Positions 7,919 to 14,115 of a stretch of 17,246 nt of DNA are shown here, piece after piece. Numbering within the stretch: position 1 is the stretch's first letter; each line of letters begins with the position of its first letter. The position numbers and the translations under genes were made by a program. Under the pieces are notes generated by a model. That model did not search any database. It was not told where the DNA came from and worked only from the letters and a program-made list of their open reading frames with translations. The stretch is from CAWHPS01 sp963831235 (lineage in GTDB: Bacteria; Fibrobacterota; OXYB2-FULL-49-7; JAEUSG01), in assembly GCA_963831235.1 (NCBI GenBank), contig CAWHPS010000020.1, forward strand, positions 1 through 17,246, written 5' to 3'.

Positions 7919-8719
7919 TTAAACCTCTTTCTTTTTGATAATCCGGATGATTGTTTTATCCGCTTCTGATGTTACGTTAAATTCATCGCAAAGCATCTTT
8001 ACCAATTCAATGCCCCGTCCGCGCATTTCGTTTAAGTTGAATGGGAGCTGTCCCTGTATGCGGCTGCTGATTTCCTTTATCACATCAACATCCCGGCTTT
8101 CATGCCGGCTCAGGTTTATAACCGTAAACTCAATCTTATATTTGAAGACCTTGCAGATGACCTCCACATGACTGTTGCTGCCTATATATCCATGTTCTAT
8201 CGCATTATTGCACAATTCGTCAACAATGGCCTCCATCCTGAAGCTGTCCCGTTTGCTGTATCCTTTCATTCTGATTATTCCGGCTAAAAGCGTACGCAAT
8301 TCAGGCACATAACTTAAAACAGGGGGCAGCACCACACGGAAAGAGTCGCCGGTGTCTTCATGTTCCCAGTGATATTTGCGAATCGCGGCACCGATAGTGG
8401 GGAGAAATTCGAAGATCCTTTCAGCGCCCATCAGCCGGAGTTTTGATCGATTTTCCGTATCAAGCCCGACCAGGTAAAGGTTGCCGCCTTTTTCGTTAAG
8501 GCGTTTTTTGCAGCCCATAAGTTCGCCCAAAGCGGGGCTGCTTATAAACGGCACCTCTCCCATTTCCACAATGATGAAATTGTCGCCTTTTTCCATTGCC
8601 GCGTTAAAATAATCGGCAATGGTGCCTACCTTATCAGCATCAAGGCTTCCTTTGAATCGGAAAATAAGAAGCGCGTCATGCAAAGTGCAGCGATCAATGG
8701 AGATTTTAAAAGTCCTCAA
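7919..8719 (-). CDS. STAS domain fused to RsbW-like histidine kinase-type ATPase
   Basis: This 266-aa protein joins two normally opposing partners. Residues about 1-110 form a STAS domain (FRFKGSLDADKV; ISSPALGELMG at the phospho-acceptor loop). Residues about 125-266 form an RsbW/SpoIIAB-type HATPase with N-box VDELCNNAIEHG and G-box RGRGIELVKML. The start is a TTG at 8719: no ATG occurs between an in-frame TAA eight codons upstream and residue 43, and the TTG places the STAS strand correctly. GGAT precedes it. The ATPase part is a paralogue of the split ATPase upstream and shares the IIRIIKKK-type C-terminus. It may be a self-regulated anti-sigma kinase or a switch phosphorylating the 117-aa STAS protein next door. 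No sigma factor or PP2C phosphatase is nearby. Confidence 0.88.
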   Translation of the reverse strand: MRTFKISIDRCTLHDALLIFRFKGSLDADKVGTIADYFNAAMEKGDNFIIVEMGEVPFISSPALGELMGCKKRLNEKGGNLYLVGLDTENRSKLRLMGAERIFEFLPTIGAAIRKYHWEHEDTGDSFRVVLPPVLSYVPELRTLLAGIIRMKGYSKRDSFRMEAIVDELCNNAIEHGYIGSNSHVEVICKVFKYKIEFTVINLSRHESRDVDVIKEISSRIQGQLPFNLNEMRGRGIELVKMLCDEFNVTSEADKTIIRIIKKKEV

Positions 8720-8737
8720 GGTCTTATCCGGATTTAT

Positions 8738-8989
8738 TTATGATTCTTCGTTTTCTATTTTCTTTTTTATTACACGCACAACTGTTACGTTCTTTTCAAG
8801 AACCTGGATACTGCTGCTTAAAATCTTGATAATCTGGATACCGCGCCCCACGAAAACATCTTTGGGTACCTCATCCTCGATTCCGGTTATTGCAAGCGCG
8901 CGCTTTAAATTCGACAGGTCTTTGGGGTCGGAACCGGGGTTGCACACCTCAACCATGACCTCGTTTTCCCTTATTACACAGTCTGACAT
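8738..8989 (-). CDS. C-terminal half of a split RsbW-like ATPase (G-box half)
   Basis: This 83-aa frame carries the second half of an RsbW-like ATPase: VEVCNPGSDPKD, then VGRGIQIIKIL (G-box) and VVRVIKKK. It lacks an N-box. It overlaps the N-terminal half by 41 bases in another frame. Adding one skipped base (for example A8975) joins both halves into a 157-aa protein that aligns without gaps to the STAS-ATPase paralogue from the N-box through the VCN/VIN strand. However, the ATG at 8989 has GGAGAG 7 bases upstream and an in-frame TAA just before it, so separate translation is also possible. Options are sequencing or assembly error, a recent frameshift mutation, a programmed +1 shift, or a genuinely split protein. 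Annotated as CDS rather than pseudogene because these cannot be told apart here. Confidence 0.65.
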   Translation of the reverse strand: MSDCVIRENEVMVEVCNPGSDPKDLSNLKRALAITGIEDEVPKDVFVGRGIQIIKILSSSIQVLEKNVTVVRVIKKKIENEES

Positions 8990-9212
8990 TTACAAACTCT
9001 CCAACGTGCAATTTGCCGAACTTTATGGCATTATTGCACAATTCGTCTATTATTACTTCTATACGGAAAGCGAATCTTCTGGAAAATGAACGGATAGAAA
9101 TAAGGTTCGAAAAAAACCTTCGGATATCGGGTATGTAATCAATATCCCCTGGGAAATCGACTGTCACAACTTGTTCCGTCTGATCCATAGCCGGTAGGTT
9201 ATTCCTCTCCAT
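8949..9212 (-). CDS. N-terminal half of a split RsbW-like ATPase (N-box half)
   Basis: This 87-aa frame holds the first half of a HATPase_c_2 (RsbW/SpoIIAB-like) domain: VDFPGDIDYIPDIRRFFSNL then the N-box IIDELCNNAIKFG, the Mg-ATP binding segment. Its sequence after about residue 79 leaves the family pattern (NKGKRGHG, then TGA at 8949-8951), while the family pattern continues in the next frame. The start is uncertain: the ATG at 9212 overlaps the end of the 105-aa gene by 14 bases, and the ATG at 9188 (MDQTEQVV) fits the domain start better but has its GGAGAGG 15 bases away. The N-box codons match the downstream paralogue exactly over 20 bases. On its own this half would lack the G-box needed to close over ATP. 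Confidence 0.65.
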   Translation of the reverse strand: MERNNLPAMDQTEQVVTVDFPGDIDYIPDIRRFFSNLISIRSFSRRFAFRIEVIIDELCNNAIKFGKLHVGEFVNVRLCNKGKRGHG

Positions 9213-9516
9213 GTATTATAAATTTCTCGTCAGCGGAATTAATTAAGCCTTTCTTTACAAGCCTTTCAACGCACCTTCCAGTCATTTCGTAAAGAGTTGT
9301 AAAAGAAATGTCCCGGCCGAAGTTCTTGACTTTTTTAGCCTGTTTCTCGGAGGTGTTGCGGAGGGAGTCGAGCACACATTCCAGCACAAACATTATTTCA
9401 CCATAAGTGAGGTTTCCAGAACGATAATCGGAAAATTTCTGTATGCCCTCAAGAATAAATCCGCGCATCTTTTCGAATTCATCCTTATTATCAAAAACAT
9501 TTCTTAGACCATCCAT
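9199..9516 (-). CDS. Unknown 105-aa protein heading the partner-switch operon
   Basis: I do not recognise this protein. It is 105 aa, mostly predicted helical and charged, with no signal peptide, membrane segment or cysteine-rich motif (only two Cys). It begins MDGLRNVFDNKDEFEKMRGF and has a Tyr/Glu-rich middle (YGEIMFVLECVLDSL). GGAGGG lies 10 bases before the ATG. Its stop overlaps the start of the split ATPase, and a good candidate promoter lies just upstream, so it is the first gene of a four-product operon with the ATPase and STAS genes. By position it may be a regulator or target of the switch, for instance a small adaptor, but nothing in the sequence proves it. Confidence 0.75.
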   Translation of the reverse strand: MDGLRNVFDNKDEFEKMRGFILEGIQKFSDYRSGNLTYGEIMFVLECVLDSLRNTSEKQAKKVKNFGRDISFTTLYEMTGRCVERLVKKGLINSADEKFIIHGEE

Positions 9517-9548
9517 AAACGCTTTTCCCTCCAGTGGTTAGAACAGAT

Positions 9549-9578
9549 AATATAAATATATTCAAATACCGTTTTCAA
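9549..9578 (-). promoter_or_regulatory. Candidate sigma70 promoter of the partner-switch operon
   Basis: On the minus strand TTGAAA (9573-9578) and TATATT (9549-9554) are 18 bases apart, each with one or two mismatches to consensus. The expected transcript start near 9541 leaves a leader of about 25 bases holding the GGAGGG of the 105-aa gene. The site lies in the only gap (91 bases) between this operon and the CsgG-like gene. Confidence 0.5.
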
Positions 9579-9607
9579 TGAAGCAAAAAAGGAAACTGAA
9601 TACAGTG

Positions 9608-10555
9608 TCATTTTGATGCAGGGGCCCCTTCCAAGACCGGCAATTCTCCTCTTTTTATCGGGTTTTCCTTTTGTGGTGGGGGATTGCGTTTTTGCTCTAT
9701 GATCCCCGCATAGGCCGCTTCAGCAGTCTCTGCAAAGGCTTCACCAGTGCCACTCACAAGTTCAAAAACGAAATTCTTCTCGTCAATTGGCGACAAAGGC
9801 ATGTTTTCCGTTGACAAGCCGAACCCGATCCAGCCGGCATTCTTGGAACCTGTAAATTTGACATCTCCGGCAAAACGCGGAGATTTTGAAAGCGCATCAA
9901 GCACCTGCAGATAACACACAATTTCTCCGGTAACCTTGCCGAAAGGAAGAAAACCCAGATATCGTTTGAGCTCTATTCTGAAATTCCTTATTTCTCCGCT
10001 TACGAAAATTCTGTCCCCTGACATTTTAAGAAGTTCCACAGCCTCGTTCATTGTCAATAGTTTTCTTTTTACAATTCCCCTGCTCTTAAGGCGAAAATAA
10101 AAATCTTTGGGTTCAAGTGAAATATATTTATTATATGAAAGCCTCATGTAAATCCGCTCTTCAAGTGTTTCATGAAAACGGTTCTCGGATATGCTTTCGA
10201 TGCCGAGAAAAGCAACAGTGGTCCTTTTCAGGTTCAGGGCTTCGCTTTGTTTCTTCTGGAGAGAATCAGATAAGCTTGAATCTTTCTGGACTGTTTTGAC
10301 TTTTACGGTGTCCTTGATTTGCGTTTTGGAAAGTACCGTGTCTTTTTGCAAAGGTCTGCCGGGAATCGCTTGAACTAATGGTTTTTTTAATGAATCCTTT
10401 GTTAAAGGATTTGCTTTTTGAACAGGTTGGGTAACAGCAATGGAATCCGTTGCAACAGGTTTCAGTATTTTTATTGGCCCTGGGGATTGCCTCATGGTTT
10501 GTGAGGAAATCATTATCACGACAAGGTGAACTATTGCAACTGTCTTTTTCATCAT
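9608..10555 (-). CDS. Exported CsgG/LpoB-like domain protein
   Basis: This 315-aa protein begins MMKKTVAIVHLVVIM, a short hydrophobic signal-like segment without a clear lipobox Cys. A Pro/Thr/Lys-rich linker (about 25-110, repeated KDTV/KDS units such as LQKDTVLSK and IKDTVKVK) follows. The domain at about 110-270 (TVAFLGIESI, LEPKDFYFRLKSRGI, GDRIFVSGEI) resembles the CsgG/LpoB/FlgO type: an opening beta strand, a long helix, then a verdict-like LEPKDF and an VSGEI strand. These proteins work in the envelope as curli, flagellar or peptidoglycan-synthase accessory proteins. The start ATG overlaps the stop of the FlhB-like gene in an ATGA arrangement, with AGGAAAG 8 bases upstream, so the two are coupled. 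The family match is tentative; a role in flagellar assembly is inferred from neighbours. Confidence 0.6.
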   Translation of the reverse strand: MMKKTVAIVHLVVIMISSQTMRQSPGPIKILKPVATDSIAVTQPVQKANPLTKDSLKKPLVQAIPGRPLQKDTVLSKTQIKDTVKVKTVQKDSSLSDSLQKKQSEALNLKRTTVAFLGIESISENRFHETLEERIYMRLSYNKYISLEPKDFYFRLKSRGIVKRKLLTMNEAVELLKMSGDRIFVSGEIRNFRIELKRYLGFLPFGKVTGEIVCYLQVLDALSKSPRFAGDVKFTGSKNAGWIGFGLSTENMPLSPIDEKNFVFELVSGTGEAFAETAEAAYAGIIEQKRNPPPQKENPIKRGELPVLEGAPASK

Positions 10556-10836
10556 AATGCGGCTTTCCTGTTTAATCGGTACACAAAAGCCAGAAGCTCG
10601 GCCACAACCCCATATAGCTCCGGTGGAATCTCCTGATCAAATTCCAAGGGATACAGGAGTTCGACAAGGTCGGGATCCTCTTTTATTGGAACATTATTTT
10701 CTTTGGCAATCCTGATTATTTCTTCTGCTATACGACCACGGCCCTTGGCGCCCAAATGAGGCGCCCTGTCTTTCCCAGCATCGTATTTAAGAGAAAGTGC
10801 TGTCAGCCGCTTATTTTCGCGTACCGTCTTTTTCAT
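10552..10836 (-). CDS. Free FlhB C-terminal lobe homologue (FhlB/YlqH-like)
   Basis: This 94-aa protein matches the cytoplasmic C-terminal lobe of FlhB, the export-switch protein of the flagellar secretion apparatus: ALSLKYDAGKDRAPHLGAKG, then IRIAKENNVPIKEDP and LYPLEF...IPPELYGVVAELLAFVY. The membrane part and the autocleaving NPTH segment are absent; the protein starts where cleaved FlhB-C would. Small proteins of this type (FhlB, YlqH) occur in many flagellated bacteria, and some can partly replace FlhB-C. It follows the FliK-like gene by 53 bases, which fits because FliK acts on FlhB-C to switch substrate specificity. AGGAT lies about 7 bases before the ATG, and the stop overlaps the next gene's start. 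Confidence 0.88.
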   Translation of the reverse strand: MKKTVRENKRLTALSLKYDAGKDRAPHLGAKGRGRIAEEIIRIAKENNVPIKEDPDLVELLYPLEFDQEIPPELYGVVAELLAFVYRLNRKAAL

Positions 10837-10889
10837 GAATATATCCTATTGCATTCTTTGTGGTCAACCTTGCGATTTTTTCTCTTGCT

Positions 10890-13061
10890 TCATGCCTTTA
10901 CATCAAACACCTGGCTTATAGTTTTCATTTTATTTCCGGTATTATTTACGGTTGAGGAGTTTACCCCCCCCTTAAACAATGTTGTTTTTAATCCGCCTTT
11001 GGCATAACCCGTCTTCCGTAAGCTGTCCCACAACTCAGCCTGGTTTTCTTCTAAAAGCGTTCTAAAAGGATCTTTCTCTAGCAGGAAATGAATCCAGAGG
11101 GAGTTGTTTTTTATCTCCACCCTTGCTTCAACATCTCCCAAAACACTGGGAGAAACCTTAATTGTAAGCGATGTGTTCTTCCCGTCAATCTTTTTCTTTT
11201 TCCCCTTGCGTCTCATTGAAATCATTGCGGATTTCTGTTCTCCTGCATTTACAAGAGGGATAAACATATGATGATAATCGTTTTCAGCAAGGCTTTTCAC
11301 CTGTACTGCTTCTATTATATGATTCAGCCTCGCTGTCTCCTGTTGCAATCTTTCCTTTATGGGCGCAGGCGCCTCGCTGTTTTCAATAAATACAGTGAGC
11401 TGCTGAATCAGGGCCTTGAGGTCCCATTTAATTTCCGCCTTTAATAAGGTCTTGTCAACATCCTGGGCTTTGGAGGCTGGAATACCGCTCTCCTCCAACA
11501 TGCGAAAAAGCTTGTTCTCGAAAAACTGGCCGCTGTTTTCAAAAGTTTTACGTAATACATCAACTCGCCTTGCAGGTTCATTCTCCAAAAGGGGTTTTTC
11601 CAATAAGGGCTGAAGAATTCGCAATAGTTCAGCGGCCCATTCCTTTTTATTCACGCTCTTCTCCGCAAGAGATGCCTGCCTTACCATCTCTTCAATACCT
11701 GTTCCAATAGTCCGTATATTATTGTATAAAGCCAGATCAGGTTTAATGAGATCTTCTTTAATTCCTTTTGAATGGAGAAGGAGAAGGCTTTTAATAAAAG
11801 ACAGTTGTTCTTCAGGTGTCAGGCGATATTTGGTCGTCATTTCCTGCACTTTTTCTGCAATCAAAATAAGTGGCGGCTGTGATACAGGTTGTTTGGAAGG
11901 CATTCGGTTGAAATCCGTTGAGGAAAATTCAATTTCCAGGTCCCTTAATGCCTTCTTTACAAAATCAATAATTTGCGGATCGATTTCAGGTGGAATACCA
12001 GGTTTCGCAAAAACAAGTCCCTTGTCCTGTGAAAAGATCGCTGGTACGAAATCTCCTTTCCTCACGGTAAACGGCAACGCTACCTCAATGTCATTTCCTT
12101 TCCCATAAGACAAAACAGCCATCCCGCTTTGCCGAACATTCTCCACCTTCAATTGAACAGTGACATCCTTGGGAAAAACAAGCTTTATTACAGGATCGTC
12201 AGGCTTTTTAAATATTATGGATTGGCGATCCAGCACAGCCGGAGATATTAAGGCGGCTTTGATCTGTATAATAATATCCATCACTTTTTGTTTTAAATCT
12301 TTGGAGGGAGTGTCGGATGTTATAACCTGATCCGCAAGCTCAATAAGCCTTTGAAATAAAGCCACAGTTCCTGATTGTGGGGCTGTCAATGGATGTTCCG
12401 GTTTTTCAAGTGTCCGGACCGGGATCTTCTGTTCTAGCATTTTTGGGATGGGATCGGATATTCGGGCTGAAGCATCAATTGCATAAGGTAAAGTAGCTTC
12501 TTTTTCAACTGGCACTGGGCCTGAACCTGGTTCCGGTGTCGGGATAAGGGGTAATTGCTTTGAAATAGGCTCTACTGGTTCTTCTACCGCATCTGAACGA
12601 GAAACAAAAAAAGCTTTTAGCGTTTGGTCCATTTCATAATTATCAGCCCCCTTTAAAAGAAGTTGTTCAAGAACGGCCTTGAATTCATGAAAGATCGGCT
12701 GCTGCCCCTCTCCCGCTTTAATGGACAATCTGAACAATTCATTATATAAACTTGTTAGTTTTGAAAGTGAAAGTACGTCCTTCTCGCCACTGATTACAAA
12801 GGGTACATTACCAAATTGCTGAATTTTAACTTTCAGATTGTTTTCGGAATCGCGTGTAAAAAGAAGACTCAGCTCTGTTCCTGTTTCAACAGGAATGTCT
12901 TTGATATTGAGCATCATCTTTTCGCCGTTAATCTCTACTACAACAACACCATTGTCCTTTACCTCCACCACAATAGCCTTAACCGGGGTATTCAAGGTTA
13001 CGGATTCAAGGACTTTCCCTGCAAAAAGGTTATTCGCAAGATTTTTTAAATTTACTTCCAC
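10890..13061 (-). CDS. fliK: FliK-like flagellar hook-length control protein
   Basis: The 723-aa protein has a FliK C-terminal (Flg_hook) domain at about 610-700: SLTIKVSPSVLGDVEARVEI, then LWIHFLLEKDPFRTLLEENQ and LWDSLRKTGY. This is the part that contacts FlhB in the export switch. The long Pro/Glu/Lys-rich middle (about 150-560) and an N-terminal beta-rich section (about 1-105) are less conserved. The protein is much longer than enteric FliK (about 400 aa); hook length depends on this kind of ruler region, so a long hook is possible but not shown. The start is GTG at 13061: an in-frame TAA lies two codons upstream and no ATG fits. No clear ribosome site precedes it. The FlhB-C-like gene follows directly. 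The C-terminal assignment is good; the symbol is given on domain and context. Confidence 0.75.
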   Translation of the reverse strand: MEVNLKNLANNLFAGKVLESVTLNTPVKAIVVEVKDNGVVVVEINGEKMMLNIKDIPVETGTELSLLFTRDSENNLKVKIQQFGNVPFVISGEKDVLSLSKLTSLYNELFRLSIKAGEGQQPIFHEFKAVLEQLLLKGADNYEMDQTLKAFFVSRSDAVEEPVEPISKQLPLIPTPEPGSGPVPVEKEATLPYAIDASARISDPIPKMLEQKIPVRTLEKPEHPLTAPQSGTVALFQRLIELADQVITSDTPSKDLKQKVMDIIIQIKAALISPAVLDRQSIIFKKPDDPVIKLVFPKDVTVQLKVENVRQSGMAVLSYGKGNDIEVALPFTVRKGDFVPAIFSQDKGLVFAKPGIPPEIDPQIIDFVKKALRDLEIEFSSTDFNRMPSKQPVSQPPLILIAEKVQEMTTKYRLTPEEQLSFIKSLLLLHSKGIKEDLIKPDLALYNNIRTIGTGIEEMVRQASLAEKSVNKKEWAAELLRILQPLLEKPLLENEPARRVDVLRKTFENSGQFFENKLFRMLEESGIPASKAQDVDKTLLKAEIKWDLKALIQQLTVFIENSEAPAPIKERLQQETARLNHIIEAVQVKSLAENDYHHMFIPLVNAGEQKSAMISMRRKGKKKKIDGKNTSLTIKVSPSVLGDVEARVEIKNNSLWIHFLLEKDPFRTLLEENQAELWDSLRKTGYAKGGLKTTLFKGGVNSSTVNNTGNKMKTISQVFDVKA

Positions 13062-13090
13062 GTTTTATATGGCTGAATATTTATTCGGAA

Positions 13091-13972
13091 TTAATGTTTG
13101 AATCTGAGTATAAGGCGGACTTGATCCTGATCAATATGGAGCTTTTCAGAAATAGCCTCGATTGACAATCCAAGGCGATCCGCTTCAAAGACACGCTCTA
13201 CCAACCCGGAATCTTTTGCGTTTGATTGTACGGGTTGTTCCGATTTTTCCAAAACCTTTTCAGGCTTGGCAAATGGCATTGGATCTACTGGAACCGGATC
13301 CGGTTTATTGTTTTTTTTAACGGCTTCAAGAGAAACCTCCCTGGTTTCACCTTTACGCATCACAGAGGAAGCCGTTTTGAAACGTTCCAAGGTTTCCTTA
13401 AGCTGCGCATCCCCTGTTTTTGCGGGGTTGTTCATGAGTGGTGCATCCTGTGGATTAGCCTTGTTCGGCGTTTTACCTGGCCTAGCATTGGATGAACGTT
13501 TTGGCGAAGGCAGGGGGTTCTTTTTGAGCAGTCTTACAACTAAAAACACAAACAAGAGCAGAATAAAAAGTCCCACCACGGCAAGCCCCACCTTTTGGTA
13601 CGGGTCGGACAGAAACCCTTCCGCAGGGATAATGTTCATTTTGTCCTTTAAAGTGCTTGCAGGTGCGGGTCCAAGCGGCAACTCTTTGGCACGCTCCTTT
13701 TCCAGTCTGCCTATTTCCTGATGAATATTTGTAACAGCTTCTTCCTCGTCAATAAAGGGCTTGTTCTCTTTGCGTAAATCCTGTATTTTAAGCTCGAGAC
13801 GGGAAAGCTCATCGTGAAGTAGTACCAAGTCCTCTGTCGTTTTGGATGGGACAGTTTCTGAAACAGCGGCTGGTTTTTCTTGTTTCAAGTAATAACTGAG
13901 TCCAAAATACAGGACACCGAAAATAAGTGCAACAAGAATGAGCCCTTTTATCAGGTTGCCGACAAGCTTCAT
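13091..13972 (-). CDS. Two-TM protein with coiled coil and DUF2802-like C-terminal motif
   Basis: This 293-aa protein starts with a membrane segment (about 5-29, LIKGLILVALIFGVLYFGL). A periplasmic or cytoplasmic charged, coiled-coil-like stretch (about 50-110, LHDELSRLELKIQDLRKEN) follows, then a second TM segment (about 127-150, VGLAVVGLFILLLFVFLVV). A long basic/Pro-rich linker ends in LGLSIEAISEKLHIDQDQVRLILRFKH. That tail resembles the helix-turn-helix-like end of DUF2802/DUF6115 proteins found beside flagellar genes in other bacteria. I prefer the ATG at 13972 because the 20-residue extension to the ATG at 14032 looks unlike coding sequence, but neither has a ribosome site. It is first in the minus-strand flagellar group, 29 bases before the FliK-like gene. 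Function unknown; the flagellar link is by motif and place. Confidence 0.65.
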   Translation of the reverse strand: MKLVGNLIKGLILVALIFGVLYFGLSYYLKQEKPAAVSETVPSKTTEDLVLLHDELSRLELKIQDLRKENKPFIDEEEAVTNIHQEIGRLEKERAKELPLGPAPASTLKDKMNIIPAEGFLSDPYQKVGLAVVGLFILLLFVFLVVRLLKKNPLPSPKRSSNARPGKTPNKANPQDAPLMNNPAKTGDAQLKETLERFKTASSVMRKGETREVSLEAVKKNNKPDPVPVDPMPFAKPEKVLEKSEQPVQSNAKDSGLVERVFEADRLGLSIEAISEKLHIDQDQVRLILRFKH

Positions 13973-14077
13973 ACGATGGAATATATATTTATCCTGATGT
14001 ATAATGCCTAAAGGAAAAACGTAATTGCTCATGGATTTGGGCCATGAAATGTTTTCAATATGATGAACTTCCGGCCC

Positions 14078-14107
14078 TTGCCAACTTTAACCTGAATAAC
14101 CTATATT
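14078..14107 (+). promoter_or_regulatory. Candidate sigma70 promoter for the CHASE2 kinase gene
   Basis: TTGCCA (14078-14083) and TATATT (14102-14107), 18 bases apart, each match the sigma70 consensus in five of six positions. The predicted transcription start (14113-14115) falls within three bases of the kinase ATG at 14116, and there is no ribosome binding site, so the message may be leaderless. The -35 box overlaps TTGGCA on the other strand, which might serve the divergent minus-strand gene. Confidence 0.5.
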
Positions 14108-14115
14108 GAAAAGCA

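Noticed and set aside
8619..9089. Plus-strand 156-aa open frame opposite the ATPase genes
   Set aside because: It is antisense to the recognisable ATPase and STAS domains, has no family pattern and no ribosome site.
14068..14090. Minus-strand sequence resembling sigma28 boxes (TAAAGTT ... GCCGGAAG) upstream of the two-TM flagellar-type gene
   Set aside because: The spacing from TAAA to GCCG is 10 bases instead of about 15, so it is not a credible sigma28 promoter.
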